A stretch of 43,233 nt of DNA from Sediminimonas sp. Its GTDB lineage: Bacteria; Pseudomonadota; Alphaproteobacteria; Rhodobacterales; Rhodobacteraceae. Under the pieces are notes generated by a model. That model was not told the origin of the DNA and made no database searches. It worked only from the letters and a program-made list of their open reading frames with translations. Positions 25,243 through 34,725 of the stretch are shown in pieces (the stretch's first letter is position 1; each line of letters begins with the position of its first letter). Both the position numbers and the translations under genes were made by a program. The DNA is taken from assembly GCF_024637375.1 (NCBI RefSeq), contig NZ_JAGXFK010000097.1:1-43233 (forward strand). Reading direction: 5' to 3'.

Positions 25243-26621
25243 AGCACATCCTCCAGCCGGCGCAGGGTGGCGCGGTAGTTTTGGGTTATCGCGGTGCGCT
25301 CGACATGGGCGCCACCCCTGACAACGTGGCGGCCGGCCGACCAGACATCGACGACCATGCGCGCGTCGCCGCAGGCCATGAAGGTGTCGGCGATGGTGTC
25401 TCCGTGGCGCCCGATCAGGTCGGTCGCGCCATCGTCGAGCGCCAGCAGGTCGGCCCATTCGCCCTTGGCGATGACACCGGCACCGCGCCCGGCGGCCTGC
25501 GCGCCGCCCGTCGCTGCCATCTCCATGATACGCCGCCCGGTCGAGCGGTCGGCGTCGGCCAGCATCGCCCGCCCGCCGTCGCGCAGGCGTTGCGAATACT
25601 CCAGCGCGCGCATTTCTTCGGCCAGCGAGATACGGATGTTGCTGTCGGTGCCGAGCCCCAACCGGCCGCCGGCCTGCGCGTAGGCGACGGCGCCGAAAAT
25701 GCCGTCGCCGAGGCTGGCCTCGGTGATCGGGCACAGCCCCGCCACGGCGCCCGATTGGGCGATGGTGTCGCGCTCGTCGGGGGTGATTTGGGTGCAGTGG
25801 ATGAGGCACCAGCGCGCATCCACCGACGCCTGCGTGAAGAGGTATTCGGCCGGGCGCGTGCCGGTGTCGGCCTGCACCTGCTCGACCTCGGCCTGCTGTT
25901 CGGCAAGGTGGATGTGCACGGGGCCGTCACCGGCCATCTCGGCGGCGGCCCGCAGGCCGGCATCGGTGACCGCGCGCAGGCTGTGCGGCGCGATCCCCAT
26001 GACCGCGTCGGAGGGCAGCGCGGCCAGCGCCGGGCGCGCCGCCGCGACCAGCCGCGCGAAGCCGTCCACGTCGTTGCCGAAGCGCACCTGGCCGGGATCG
26101 AGCGCCCGGCCATCGCGCCCGCCGACCTGGTAGAGCACCGGCAGAAGTGTCAGCCCGATGCCGGTTTGCGCGGCCGCGGCGCAGATGCGCGCGGCCATCT
26201 CTGCGGGGTCGTCATGGGCGCTGCCGTCGCGGGTGTGATGCAGGTAGTGGAACTCGGCCACGGCGGCGAAGCCGGCCTCGAGCATTTCCATCTGGGCGAA
26301 GGCGGCTATGGCCTGCACGTCGTCGGGGCTGAGCCGGTCCAGAAAGCGAAACATCAGTTGCCGCCAGGTCCAGAAACTGTCGCGAGGGTCGGGGCCGCGG
26401 CGTTCGCTGAGGCCCGCCATGGCGCGCTGAAAGGCGTGGCTGTGCAGGTTGGCCGGTGCCGGCAGCAGCGGCCCCACCCGCAGCGAATTGCCGCCCGCGG
26501 CGGGCGGCGTGGCGCCCGGCGTGACGCGGGCGATGCGCCCGTTCGGGGCCATGTCGATGCGCACATCGTCGTGCCAGCCATCTGCAAGCAGCGCGGTCGA
26601 GGCGTGGAGACTTTGATTCAT
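25239..26621 (-). CDS. hutF: Formimidoylglutamate deiminase
   Basis: This encodes 460 residues. HutF converts N-formimidoyl-L-glutamate to N-formyl-L-glutamate and ammonia, the first step of the five-step histidine route. It is an amidohydrolase-superfamily zinc enzyme: PAPANLHSHAFQRAMAGLSE holds the metal HxH, FHYLHHT the next region, HIHLAEQQAEV the third, WCLIHCTQIT and GLGTDSNIRIS the last with the metal-binding Asp. Position next to hutC and across from hutI-hutH supports HutF over related deaminases. The gene overlaps hutC by four bases. Presence of hutF and hutG shows that the pathway goes through formylglutamate. Confidence 0.94.
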   Translation of the reverse strand: MNQSLHASTALLADGWHDDVRIDMAPNGRIARVTPGATPPAAGGNSLRVGPLLPAPANLHSHAFQRAMAGLSERRGPDPRDSFWTWRQLMFRFLDRLSPDDVQAIAAFAQMEMLEAGFAAVAEFHYLHHTRDGSAHDDPAEMAARICAAAAQTGIGLTLLPVLYQVGGRDGRALDPGQVRFGNDVDGFARLVAAARPALAALPSDAVMGIAPHSLRAVTDAGLRAAAEMAGDGPVHIHLAEQQAEVEQVQADTGTRPAEYLFTQASVDARWCLIHCTQITPDERDTIAQSGAVAGLCPITEASLGDGIFGAVAYAQAGGRLGLGTDSNIRISLAEEMRALEYSQRLRDGGRAMLADADRSTGRRIMEMAATGGAQAAGRGAGVIAKGEWADLLALDDGATDLIGRHGDTIADTFMACGDARMVVDVWSAGRHVVRGGAHVERTAITQNYRATLRRLEDVL

Positions 26622-26654
26622 GGGTCACTCGGGGCTTGTGTGGTTGAATGCGAA

Positions 26655-26668
26655 TATGTATAGACATA
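26655..26668. promoter_or_regulatory. HutC-like operator between hutF and hutI
   Basis: TATGTATAGACATA contains the perfect inverted arms TATGT and ACATA around ATAG, close to the TGTATAGACA-type elements known for HutC. It is in the 84-bp gap between the divergent hutF (33 bp away) and hutI (37 bp away), so one site could control both transcripts. The gap is A+T-rich compared with its surroundings, as expected of promoters. Confidence 0.75.
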
Positions 26669-26705
26669 ACGACTATAAGCATAGGCTACGCCGGGCTCAA
26701 TTTCC

Positions 26706-27890
26706 ATGCCGCATGTCCTCCTGACCGATCTTGACGCTGCCACGATGCACGATGGCTATGGCCTGATCAACGATGCGGCTATCGCCATCGAAAACGGGCG
26801 CGTCGCCTGGGTCGGGCCGCGGGCCGAGGCGCCCGCGTGGACCGGTGCCACGCGCGCGTTGGGCGGGCGGCTGGTCACGCCGGCGCTGATCGACTGCCAT
26901 ACCCACGTGGTGTTCGGCGGCAACCGCGCGGCCGAGTTCGAGATGCGACTGGAGGGGGCGAGCTACGAAGAGGTGGCGCGCGCCGGTGGCGGCATCCTGT
27001 CCACGGTGCACGCCACCCGCGCGGCCAGCGAGGCCGCGCTTCTCGACGCGGCGCTGACGCGCGTCGATGCGATGATCGCCGAGGGCGTGGCGGTGATCGA
27101 GGTGAAATCGGGCTACGGGCTGGATATCGACACCGAACTGCGCATGCTGCGCGTGGCACGCCGTATCGCCGATATGCGCCCGGTGCATGTGCGCACCACC
27201 TGGCTGGCCGCCCATGCCCTGCCGCCCGAATACGCGGGACGCGCGGATGCCTATATCGACGAGGTTTGCATCGAGGGCTTGCACACGGCGCACGCGGCCG
27301 GGTTGGTCGATGCGGTGGACGGGTTCTGCGAATCCATCGCCTTCGACGTGGGCCAGATCGGTCGGGTGTTCGATGCGGCGGCGAGGTTGGGCCTGCCGGT
27401 CAAGCTGCATGCCGAGCAGCTCAGCCACTCGGGCGGCACGGCGCTGGCGGCGCGTCACGGGGCGCTGTCGGCCGATCATGTGGAATATGCGACGGCCGAG
27501 GACGCCCGCGCGATGGCAGAGGCGGGCACGGTGGCGGTGATCCTGCCCGGTGCCTTCTACACCCTGCGCGAGACGCAAGCGCCGCCCATCGACGCATTCC
27601 GCACCGCCGGGGTGCCGATGGCGCTGGCCACCGATTGCAACCCCGGCTCGTCGCCCATGGCCTCGCCGCTCCTGGCGATGAACATGGGCTGCACGCTGTT
27701 TCGCATGACGCCCGCCGAGGCGCTGGCCGGCGTCACCCGCGAGGCGGCGCGCGCCCTGGGCCTGGCGGACCACGGTCGCATCACCCCCGGCGCGCGTGCC
27801 GACCTGGCGGTGTGGGATGTGGCACACCCCGCCGAGCTGGCCTACCGGATCGGGTTCAACCCGTTGGCAGAGAGGATCTTTGCGAAATGA
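26706..27890 (+). CDS. hutI: Imidazolonepropionase
   Basis: This encodes 394 residues. HutI hydrolyses 4-imidazolone-5-propionate to formimidoylglutamate, the third step of histidine breakdown. It is a metal-dependent amidohydrolase: [20 protein letters not shown] carries His65 and His67; other family blocks are [52 protein letters not shown] and [13 protein letters not shown]. It is the first gene of the plus-strand hut operon, directly after the HutC-like operator, and overlaps hutH by four bases. Confidence 0.96.
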   Translation: MPHVLLTDLDAATMHDGYGLINDAAIAIENGRVAWVGPRAEAPAWTGATRALGGRLVTPALIDCHTHVVFGGNRAAEFEMRLEGASYEEVARAGGGILSTVHATRAASEAALLDAALTRVDAMIAEGVAVIEVKSGYGLDIDTELRMLRVARRIADMRPVHVRTTWLAAHALPPEYAGRADAYIDEVCIEGLHTAHAAGLVDAVDGFCESIAFDVGQIGRVFDAAARLGLPVKLHAEQLSHSGGTALAARHGALSADHVEYATAEDARAMAEAGTVAVILPGAFYTLRETQAPPIDAFRTAGVPMALATDCNPGSSPMASPLLAMNMGCTLFRMTPAEALAGVTREAARALGLADHGRITPGARADLAVWDVAHPAELAYRIGFNPLAERIFAK

Positions 27891-29410
27891 GCGTGACGGT
27901 GCCGGGCGACATGACGCTGGCGCAGATGCGCGCCATCCACCGCGGCGGCGCGATGGCGCCCATCGACGCCGGCGCACAAGCGCAGGTCGAGAGTGCCGCC
28001 GCCATGGTTGCGCAGGCGGCAGCGGGCGATGCGGCGGTCTACGGGGTCAACACCGGGTTCGGCAAGTTGGCCTCGGTCAGGATCGCGGCCGAAGACACCG
28101 CGCAGTTGCAGCGCAACCTGATCGTGTCGCATTGCTGCGGCGTGGGCGAGGTGCTGGCGCGCGACACCACGCGGCTGATGCTGGCGCTCAAGGCGGTATC
28201 ACTGGCGCGTGGCGCCTCGGGTGTGCGGTGGGAAGTGATCGCGCTGCTTGAGGGGATGCTGGAACGTGGTGTCACGCCGGTGATCCCGGCGCAGGGGTCG
28301 GTGGGGGCCTCGGGCGACCTGGCGCCGCTGGCGCACATGGCCGCGGTGATGATCGGTGACGGCGAGGCGGAACTGGACGGGACGCGCATGCCGGGCGGTG
28401 CGGCGTTGGAACGCGCGGGGCTGGTGCCGGTGGTGCTGGGCCCCAAGGAGGGGCTGGCGCTGATCAACGGCACGCAGTTTTCCACCGCCTGCGCGCTGGC
28501 GGGGCTGTTCGCAGCCTGGGGGTGCCTGGAGGCGGGGCTGGTGACCGCGGCGCTGTCGACCGACGCGATCATGGGATCGACGGCGCCGCTGCTGCCCGAG
28601 ATCCACGCGCTGCGCGGGCATGCCGGACAGATAGAGGTGGCCGCCGAGATGCGCGCGCTGATGGCCGGCAGCGAGATCCGCGAAAGCCACCGCGAGGGCG
28701 ACGCGCGCGTGCAGGACCCGTATTGCATCCGCTGCCAGCCGCAGGTGGCGGGCGCCTGCCTTGATTTGCTGCGCGGCGCCGCGCGCACGCTGTGGATCGA
28801 AGCCAACGCCGTCACCGACAACCCGCTGGTGCTGGGGCAGGCGGGGCGGATCGTGTCGGGCGGCAATTTCCATGCCGAGCCGGTGGCATTCGCCGCCGAC
28901 CAGATCGCGCTGGCGGTGGCGGAGCTGGGCGCGATCGCGCAGCGGCGGGTGGCGATGATGGTCGACCCGGCCCTCAGCCACGACCTGCCGCCGTTCCTGA
29001 CGCCGGCGCCGGGTCTGAACTCGGGGCTGATGATTGCCGAGGTGACCAGCGCGGCGCTGATGAGCGAAAACAAGCACCTGGCCAACCCGTGCAGCACCGA
29101 CAGCACGCCGACTTCGGCCAACCAGGAGGACCATGTCAGCATGGCCGCCCACGGCGCGATGCGGCTGGAGCGGATGGGGCGCAACCTGGGCGCGATCGTA
29201 GGCGTCGAGCTGCTGGCCGGTGCGCAGGGGGTGGCGTTCCGCGCGCCGCTGGCCACCAGCCCGCGGCTGGCGCGTGCGATCGCGGCGCTGCGCGCGCGGG
29301 TGCCGGCGCTGGAGGCCGACCGCGTGCTGGCCCCGGACATCGAGGCGGCGACGGACATGGTGCGCGGCGGCGCGTTGGCCGCCGCGGCGGGCGTGGAGTT
29401 GCAGCCGTGA
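27887..29410 (+). CDS. hutH: Histidine ammonia-lyase
   Basis: This encodes 507 residues from ATG 27887 in the overlap with hutI. HutH eliminates ammonia from histidine to give urocanate. The MIO prosthetic group forms from Ala-Ser-Gly at 141-143 in [15 protein letters not shown], and the catalytic Tyr is in [12 protein letters not shown] (Tyr52). Further family strings are [30 protein letters not shown] and [14 protein letters not shown]. Length is normal. It is followed by a copy of an interspersed repeat before hutG, which lengthens the otherwise tight operon spacing. Confidence 0.97.
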   Translation: MSVTVPGDMTLAQMRAIHRGGAMAPIDAGAQAQVESAAAMVAQAAAGDAAVYGVNTGFGKLASVRIAAEDTAQLQRNLIVSHCCGVGEVLARDTTRLMLALKAVSLARGASGVRWEVIALLEGMLERGVTPVIPAQGSVGASGDLAPLAHMAAVMIGDGEAELDGTRMPGGAALERAGLVPVVLGPKEGLALINGTQFSTACALAGLFAAWGCLEAGLVTAALSTDAIMGSTAPLLPEIHALRGHAGQIEVAAEMRALMAGSEIRESHREGDARVQDPYCIRCQPQVAGACLDLLRGAARTLWIEANAVTDNPLVLGQAGRIVSGGNFHAEPVAFAADQIALAVAELGAIAQRRVAMMVDPALSHDLPPFLTPAPGLNSGLMIAEVTSAALMSENKHLANPCSTDSTPTSANQEDHVSMAAHGAMRLERMGRNLGAIVGVELLAGAQGVAFRAPLATSPRLARAIAALRARVPALEADRVLAPDIEAATDMVRGGALAAAAGVELQP

Positions 29411-29439
29411 GCGCGGCGCGGACGGCGGCGTCGGGCGGG

Positions 29440-29510
29440 CAGGGGCGCTGCCCCTCTTGGCTTGCGGCCAATTCACCCCGGGATATTTCGGGCCAGAAGA
29501 AACGGGCGCG
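29440..29510 (+). repeat. Double-hairpin interspersed repeat, copy 1 (hutH-hutG gap)
   Basis: About 71 bases that match 33103-33176 in the same orientation, with a few substitutions and small gaps. It holds AGGGGC-GCT-GCCCCT (first hairpin) and TTGGC-TTGC-GGCCAA (second hairpin, one base shorter than in copy 2), then ATTCACC..GGGATATTT..GCCAGAAGAAA. The ends are not flanked by an obvious duplication. It fills most of the 109-bp gap between hutH and hutG, ending 9 bp before the hutG ATG. Confidence 0.75.
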
Positions 29511-29519
29511 GGGCAGGCG

Positions 29520-30320
29520 ATGGGGGTGATCGAGGTGACCCGCGGCGACGGGCCCATCGTGCTGGGCCTGCCGCATACTGGCACCGAGGTGCCGGCCGAG
29601 GTGTGGGCGGGGCTGAACGAAACGGGCCGGGCGCTGGCCGATACCGACTGGCATGTCGACCGGCTTTATGACGGGTTGCGCGACGACGTGACCACGGTGC
29701 GCACGCGGCTGCACCGCTACGCGATCGATGTGAACCGCCCGCCGGACGGGGCGAGCCTTTATCCCGGTCAGGCCACCACGGGGCTGTGCCCGGTGACCGA
29801 TTTCGACGGGCGGGCGATTTACCGCGAGGGGCAGGCGCCGGACGCGGCCGAGGTGACGCGCCGCCGCGCGGCCTGGCACGCGCCCTACCACGCGGCGCTG
29901 GCGGCGGAACTGGGGCGCGTGAAGGCGCGGCACGGGTTGGCAATCCTTTATGATTGCCACTCGATTCGCAGCGTTGTTCCACAGCTCTTCGCCGATCGCT
30001 TGCCGGATTTCAATATTGGCACCAATCTATCCACAAGCTGTGCGCCGCTTGTGGAGGAAACGGTGGCCGCGCGGGCGGCCACGGCGCCCGGTTACAGCCA
30101 TGTCGTCAACGGCCGGTTCCGGGGCGGGTGGACGACACGCAGCCATGGGCGGCCCGCCGAGGGGGTCCATGCCATCCAGATGGAGCTGGCGCAACTCACC
30201 TACATGGAAGAGGTGCCGCCATGGCGTTACGATGCGGCCAGAGCGAACGAGTTACGAGTGAATTTGGCGCGTATTCTCAATGATTTGGCCGGTCTTGTTG
30301 AGATCGGGTCGTTGCCATGA
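29520..30320 (+). CDS. hutG: N-formylglutamate amidohydrolase
   Basis: This encodes 266 residues from ATG 29520, chosen because MGVIEVTRGDGPIVLGLPHTGTEVP matches the family start; GTG 29526 is also possible. HutG releases formate and glutamate from N-formylglutamate, the last step of the pathway. Diagnostic strings are DTDWHVDRLYDG, RLHRYAIDVNRPPDG, YDCHSIRS, and RFRGGWTTRSHGRPAEGVHAIQ in two parts. Zinc-binding His/Asp residues lie in HTGTEVP and YDCHS. The ribosome site is weak because an interspersed repeat comes right up to the gene, so its expression may depend on translation from hutH. Confidence 0.94.
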   Translation: MGVIEVTRGDGPIVLGLPHTGTEVPAEVWAGLNETGRALADTDWHVDRLYDGLRDDVTTVRTRLHRYAIDVNRPPDGASLYPGQATTGLCPVTDFDGRAIYREGQAPDAAEVTRRRAAWHAPYHAALAAELGRVKARHGLAILYDCHSIRSVVPQLFADRLPDFNIGTNLSTSCAPLVEETVAARAATAPGYSHVVNGRFRGGWTTRSHGRPAEGVHAIQMELAQLTYMEEVPPWRYDAARANELRVNLARILNDLAGLVEIGSLP

Positions 30321-30426
30321 GCGCGCCGGCGAACCGGTTGTGCGCCGCGGGGTGCCGGCAGTCGATTTCGCATAGTATCAACGCCGGCCGCCGGGCGGTC
30401 CGGCAGGACAGCAAGGGAGTGACACC

Positions 30427-32094
30427 ATGACCGACCCGCGCCACAACACCCGCGAGATTCGCCCCGATACCGGCCCCGAGATCACCGCCAAAAGCTGGCT
30501 GACCGAGGCGCCGATGCGGATGCTGATGAACAACCTGCACCCCGACGTGGCCGAGAACCCGCACGAGTTGGTGGTCTATGGCGGCATCGGCCGCGCCGCC
30601 CGCACCTGGGAGGATTTCGACCGCATCGTGGCGGCGCTCAAGGCGCTGGAGGACGACGAGACGTTGCTGGTGCAGTCGGGCAAGCCGGTAGGGGTGTTTC
30701 GCACCCACCGGGACGCGCCACGGGTGTTGATCGCCAATTCCAACCTGGTGCCGCACTGGGCCACCTGGGACCATTTCAGCGAACTCGACCGCAAGGGGCT
30801 GATGATGTACGGCCAGATGACCGCCGGGTCGTGGATCTATATCGGCAGCCAGGGCATCGTGCAGGGCACCTACGAGACCTTCGTCGAGGCCGGGCGCCAA
30901 CACTACGATGGCGACCTGCGTGGCCGATGGATCCTGACCGGGGGGCTGGGCGGCATGGGCGGCGCGCAGCCTTTGGCGGCGGTGATGGCCGGGGCCTGCT
31001 GCCTGGCGGTGGAATGCGACGGCGAGCGCGCCGCGTTTCGCAAGCGCACGGGATACGTGGACGAGATCAGTGACAGCCTTGACGAGGCGCTGGCGATGAT
31101 CGGGCGCTGGACCGCAGCCGGCGAGGCAAAATCGGTGGGCCTGATCGCCAACGCCGCCGACGTCTTCCCCGAATTGGTGCGGCGCGGGGTGCGCCCGGAC
31201 ATCGTCACCGACCAGACCAGCGCCCACGACCCGGTGCACGGCTACCTGCCGCAGGGCTGGAGCGTGGCGGAGTGGCGCGCGGCGCAGGAGCGCGACCCCA
31301 AGACGGTGGAGAGCGCCGCCCGCGCCAGCATGCGCGTGCATGTGCAGGCGATGGTCGATTTCTGGAACATGGGCGTGCCAACGCTGGATTACGGCAATAA
31401 CATCCGGCAGGTGGCGCTGGACGAGGGACTGAAGGATGCCTTTGCCTTTCCCGGTTTCGTGCCGGCCTATATCCGGCCGCTGTTTTGCCGCGGCATCGGC
31501 CCGTTCCGGTGGTGCGCGTTGAGTGGCGCGCCGGAAGATATCTACCGCACCGACGAGAAGGTGAAGGAACTGATCGACGACGCGCACCTGCACAACTGGC
31601 TGGACATGGCGCGTGAGCGGATCAGCTTTCAGGGCTTGCCGGCGCGCATCTGCTGGGTGGGGCTGGGGCAGCGGCACAAGCTGGGGCTGGCCTTCAACGA
31701 GATGGTGCGCAACGGCGAGTTGAGCGCGCCGGTGGTGATCGGGCGCGATCACCTCGACAGCGGATCGGTGGCCAGCCCCAACCGCGAGACCGAGGCGATG
31801 AAGGATGGCAGCGACGCGGTCAGCGACTGGCCGCTGCTCAACGCGCTCCTGAACACCGCGAGCGGCGCGACGTGGGTCAGCCTGCACCACGGCGGCGGCG
31901 TCGGCATGGGGTTTTCGCAGCATGCGGGCATGGTGATCTGTTGCGACGGAACCGAGGCGGCCGACCGGCGCATCGCCAACGTGTTGTGGAACGACCCTGC
32001 GACAGGGGTGATGCGCCATGCCGACGCGGGATATGACATTGCGCTGGATTGCGCGCGCGAACACGGGCTGAACCTGCCCGGCATCCTGGGCTGA
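30427..32094 (+). CDS. hutU: Urocanate hydratase
   Basis: This encodes 555 residues, the usual length. HutU adds water to urocanate with a tightly bound NAD+ as electrophile, giving imidazolonepropionate. Family blocks are [22 protein letters not shown] near the N-terminus, [28 protein letters not shown] (NAD binding), [38 protein letters not shown] and [19 protein letters not shown] with the conserved Cys. It is the last gene of the hut operon, 106 bp after hutG. A 14-bp palindrome occurs about 14 bp after the stop. Confidence 0.97.
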   Translation: MTDPRHNTREIRPDTGPEITAKSWLTEAPMRMLMNNLHPDVAENPHELVVYGGIGRAARTWEDFDRIVAALKALEDDETLLVQSGKPVGVFRTHRDAPRVLIANSNLVPHWATWDHFSELDRKGLMMYGQMTAGSWIYIGSQGIVQGTYETFVEAGRQHYDGDLRGRWILTGGLGGMGGAQPLAAVMAGACCLAVECDGERAAFRKRTGYVDEISDSLDEALAMIGRWTAAGEAKSVGLIANAADVFPELVRRGVRPDIVTDQTSAHDPVHGYLPQGWSVAEWRAAQERDPKTVESAARASMRVHVQAMVDFWNMGVPTLDYGNNIRQVALDEGLKDAFAFPGFVPAYIRPLFCRGIGPFRWCALSGAPEDIYRTDEKVKELIDDAHLHNWLDMARERISFQGLPARICWVGLGQRHKLGLAFNEMVRNGELSAPVVIGRDHLDSGSVASPNRETEAMKDGSDAVSDWPLLNALLNTASGATWVSLHHGGGVGMGFSQHAGMVICCDGTEAADRRIANVLWNDPATGVMRHADAGYDIALDCAREHGLNLPGILG

Positions 32095-32188
32095 GCCGGC
32101 CGGAGCCCGCGCACGCGTGCGCTGGCGCGAAGGGGCTGTGCGCCGGCGGCTGACGACAGCGGCGGCACGTTGCGCTAGAATGCCGGGC

Positions 32189-32770
32189 ATGAGTGACGAG
32201 CTTGATCTGGACATCCGCACCGGCCTGCCCGCGCATCTGCGGGTGCTGGCCGAGAAATACCCCCGCGCGCAGTGGCGGGGGCATCGCAATTTCAACGATC
32301 TGACGGCGTTCTGGCTGGAGCGCCACCTGATGTTTCGCAAGCTGCTGGACAAGCTGGTGGGCGATGCGCAGCAGCAACTGGACGAGGCGCAGCCGCGCTA
32401 CGGTGCCGAGCTGTCGCGCTACACCGGGTTTTTCCTGGAGCAGTTGCACGGCCATCACATGATCGAGGATCACGCCTACTTCCCGAAGTTCCAGGTCTTT
32501 GACAAGCGCCTTCTGCGCGCCTTCGAGGTGCTGGACGCGGATCACCACGCGCTGGATCGCCACATGCAGGAGCTGGCCGACAGCACCAACTCGGTGCTGC
32601 AGGCGCTGGGCACCGGCAAGGGCGCGCATGACAGCATCGGTCGACTGCTGTCCGTGCAGGAGCGGTTTCACGGGTTCATGGAGCGCCACCTGAGCGACGA
32701 GGAAGAGATCATCGTGCCGGTGGTGCTGGAATACGGTGCCGAAATGGACGCCGACGAAGGCGGGGTTTGA
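32189..32770 (+). CDS. Hemerythrin-like domain protein
   Basis: This encodes 193 residues from ATG 32189 (an ATG at 32180 is also in frame). Candidate di-iron ligands are in the expected order: HLMFR (His46), HGHHMIEDHAYFP (His89/His90, Glu93, His95), DADHHALDRH (His119/120, His125), and FHGFMERHLSDEEE (His161, His167, Glu171/172). This four-helix pattern fits hemerythrin-like cation-binding proteins that bind or sense oxygen, nitric oxide or iron. No signal peptide. It stands alone after the hut operon and before a DUF465 gene, 70 bp away. Role unknown. Confidence 0.85.
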   Translation: MSDELDLDIRTGLPAHLRVLAEKYPRAQWRGHRNFNDLTAFWLERHLMFRKLLDKLVGDAQQQLDEAQPRYGAELSRYTGFFLEQLHGHHMIEDHAYFPKFQVFDKRLLRAFEVLDADHHALDRHMQELADSTNSVLQALGTGKGAHDSIGRLLSVQERFHGFMERHLSDEEEIIVPVVLEYGAEMDADEGGV

Positions 32771-32840
32771 TCTGTCTCAAGGCGCTGCGGCGACACGGCG
32801 TGCAATGGTTGCGGCCGACGCAGGACAAGGAGAACGCGCA

Positions 32841-33077
32841 ATGACCCATACCCCGCACGAGTTGCAGGAAGAATTCCCCGAACGGGCCGCCCAGATTGCC
32901 GAGTTGAAGCAATCGGACGCCCATTTCGCCAAGCTGGCCGAAGAGTATCACGACGTAAACCGTGCCATCCACCGGGCCGAGACCAATGTCGAGCCGGTCG
33001 AGGAATTGGCCGAGGTGGAGATGCGCAAGACGCGTGCAGCCCTCAAGGATGAGCTCTACCGGCTGCTGACCGGCTGA
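32841..33077 (+). CDS. DUF465/YdcH family small protein
   Basis: This encodes 78 residues from ATG 32841, with AAGGAGAA at about 32827-32834. It is highly charged and helical. The sequence HELQEEFPERAAQIAELKQSD followed by AHFAKLAEEYHDVNRAIHRAE is the DUF465/YdcH pattern: a short coiled coil of unknown function. Cytoplasmic. It follows the hemerythrin-like gene in the same direction and may share its transcript. A copy of the double-hairpin repeat begins 26 bp after the stop. Confidence 0.88.
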   Translation: MTHTPHELQEEFPERAAQIAELKQSDAHFAKLAEEYHDVNRAIHRAETNVEPVEELAEVEMRKTRAALKDELYRLLTG

Positions 33078-33102
33078 GGCCGGGGCGCGGCCGGCCCCCG
33101 CG

Positions 33103-33235
33103 CAGGGGCGCTGCCCCTCTTGGCCTTGCGGCCAATTCACCTCGGGATATTTTCGGCCAGAAGAAACACGGGCGCGTCGCGTCGCGGTCTTCATCTTTCC
33201 CCAAATAATCCCGCCGGAGGCATGCGTCCTGGGCG
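33103..33235 (+). repeat. Double-hairpin interspersed repeat, copy 2, with trailing segment
   Basis: Bases 33103-33176 match copy 1 at 29440-29510. Here the hairpins are complete: AGGGGC-GCT-GCCCCT and TTGGCC-TTGC-GGCCAA. A further stretch (33196-33220, CCCCAAATAATCCCGCCGG, then AGGC) is of a kind I recall from intergenic regions of this bacterial group, so the element may extend to about 33235. It lies in the gap between the DUF465 gene (+) and the ScfR-type regulator (-), after both genes' ends. Confidence 0.7.
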
Positions 33236-33247
33236 GGGCCGTGCGCC

Positions 33248-34648
33248 TCAGCCCACCTCGTAGGGCAACACGCCGCGCTGGTTGGGGGTGATCGAGAGGC
33301 GCCGCTCCAGCGGTGGCACCGAACGCTGGTGGCACTGGGTGCGCTCGCAGATGCGGCAGGAAATGCCGATCGGCTCGAACGCGCGCGGATTGCTCAGGTC
33401 CAGGTCGTCGGCATAGACCAGCGCCCCGGCATGGCGCAACTCGCAGCCAAGCGCGATGGCGAAGCGCCGGGTCGGTGCGCCGAAGCTGCCGCCGGGTTTG
33501 GAGACGTCGCGCGCCAGGCTGATATAGCGCACCCCGTCGGGGGTTTCGGCCAGTTGCCGCAGGAAACGGCCCGGCGTCTCGAACGCGCGGTGGACGTTCC
33601 ACAGCGGGCAGGCGCCGCCAAAGCGGGCGAATTGCAGCCGCGTGGCCGAGTGCCGCTTGGTGATGGTGCCGGCCTGATCGACGCGCACGAAAAAGAACGG
33701 CACCCCCTTGGCGCCGGGGCGTTGCAGCGTGGACAGGCGGTGTGCGACCTGTTCGATCGAGGCGCCGAAACGGTGCGCCAGCAATTCGAGGTCGTGGCGG
33801 GTGTCCTGCGCGGCGGCCAGGAAGGCGCCGTAGGGCATCAGCGCGGCGCCGGCGAAATAGTTGGACAGCCCGATCTTGGCGATGGCGCGGGCGGCGTCGG
33901 ACTGGAACCGGGCCAGGTCGAGCGTCGCCTCGATCAGCGGCTCGTGGTCGAGCAGCGCCAGTTGCAGCAGCAACTGGAAGCTGCGGGTTTCCGGCGCCGC
34001 GCGCCCCGACAGGGTAAGCACGCGCGCGGTGGCATCGAAGTCGCGCAGGCGGGGGGTGTCGGCGTGGGCAATGCGGATTCCGGCGCGTTTGAGCGTTTCG
34101 GCGGCCAGCGATGCGGCGCTTTGGTCCGGCGCGGCGCGGGCGGCGAAATGTTCGGCGGCGCGGTCGACCGCGTCGATGTAGTTGTCGCAGTAGTGGAAGA
34201 AATCGCGCACCTCGTCCCAGGGGCTGGGTTGCAGGCGCGAGTCGTCGCGACCAAGCGCCTCGTCGAGCGAGGCGAGGCGTTCGCGGGTCTCGCGGTAGGC
34301 GCGGTGCAGATCGAGGAAGGCGCGCGCGAAGGCCGGCGCGTTCGAGGCGGCCAGCCGCAGATCGGCCATCGGCGGCGCGTTGTCGGCGAAGACCGGGTCG
34401 GCCATCGCCTCGCGCATGTCCGAGACCAGCCGCGCGCTGTCGCCGCTGCTGAGTTCGGTGACGTCGAAGCCGAATTCCTGCGCCAGCGCCAGCACCACGG
34501 TGGTGGAGACGGGGCGGTTGTTGTTCTCCATCTGGTTGAGATAGGGCAGCGACACGCCCAGCTTGGCGGCGAAGTCCTTTTGCGTGAGGCCGAGGCGCTT
34601 GCGCGTCTCGCGCAGCTTGGCGCCGGCATAGAGCTTGCGTGTGGCCAT
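33248..34648 (-). CDS. PccR/ScfR-type short-chain acyl-CoA regulator (XRE family)
   Basis: This encodes 466 residues from ATG 34648; upstream open frame is shadow. An XRE helix-turn-helix is at about 8-62 (LRETRKRLGLTQKDFAAKLG, VSLPYLNQMENNNRP). The middle is an ImmA/IrrE-like domain without the HExxH zinc motif, and the end is a DUF2083-type domain with a Cys cluster (SCRICERTQCHQRS). This is the layout of RamB and the ScfR group, including PccR, which activates propionyl-CoA carboxylase genes in Rhodobacter in response to propionyl-CoA. The gene is one removed from pccB, and TTGCAA-type elements occur in front of both. That supports the PccR role; direct proof is lacking. Confidence 0.88.
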   Translation of the reverse strand: MATRKLYAGAKLRETRKRLGLTQKDFAAKLGVSLPYLNQMENNNRPVSTTVVLALAQEFGFDVTELSSGDSARLVSDMREAMADPVFADNAPPMADLRLAASNAPAFARAFLDLHRAYRETRERLASLDEALGRDDSRLQPSPWDEVRDFFHYCDNYIDAVDRAAEHFAARAAPDQSAASLAAETLKRAGIRIAHADTPRLRDFDATARVLTLSGRAAPETRSFQLLLQLALLDHEPLIEATLDLARFQSDAARAIAKIGLSNYFAGAALMPYGAFLAAAQDTRHDLELLAHRFGASIEQVAHRLSTLQRPGAKGVPFFFVRVDQAGTITKRHSATRLQFARFGGACPLWNVHRAFETPGRFLRQLAETPDGVRYISLARDVSKPGGSFGAPTRRFAIALGCELRHAGALVYADDLDLSNPRAFEPIGISCRICERTQCHQRSVPPLERRLSITPNQRGVLPYEVG

Positions 34649-34661
34649 CGCGGCAGGTGCC

Positions 34662-34698
34662 TTTGCAAATGGTGTCGGGCAAGACTGTAAATCTGCAA
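34662..34698 (-). promoter_or_regulatory. Probable ScfR-type autoregulatory elements
   Basis: In the 77-bp gap upstream of the regulator gene are TTTGCAAAT (34662-34670) and, on the minus strand, TTGCAGATTTAC (34698-34687), which differs at two positions from the TTGCAA(A/T)TTTGC elements before pccB. Members of this family commonly bind such A/T-flanked TTTGCAAA sequences. Location 14-50 bp before the start codon fits autoregulation. Confidence 0.55.
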
Positions 34699-34725
34699 AC
34701 CGGCGGCGGCAAGGCGTGCCTGCGC

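Noticed and set aside
24511..25809. A 432-codon frame that would make HutC much longer.
   Set aside because: The extra N-terminal part is an arginine-rich shadow of hutF. The GTG at 25242, overlapping the hutF stop, gives a normal GntR/UTRA protein.
32109..32122. Perfect palindrome GCGCACGCGTGCGC after hutU.
   Set aside because: It could form a hairpin, but there is no T-run, and short GC palindromes are expected in DNA of this composition.
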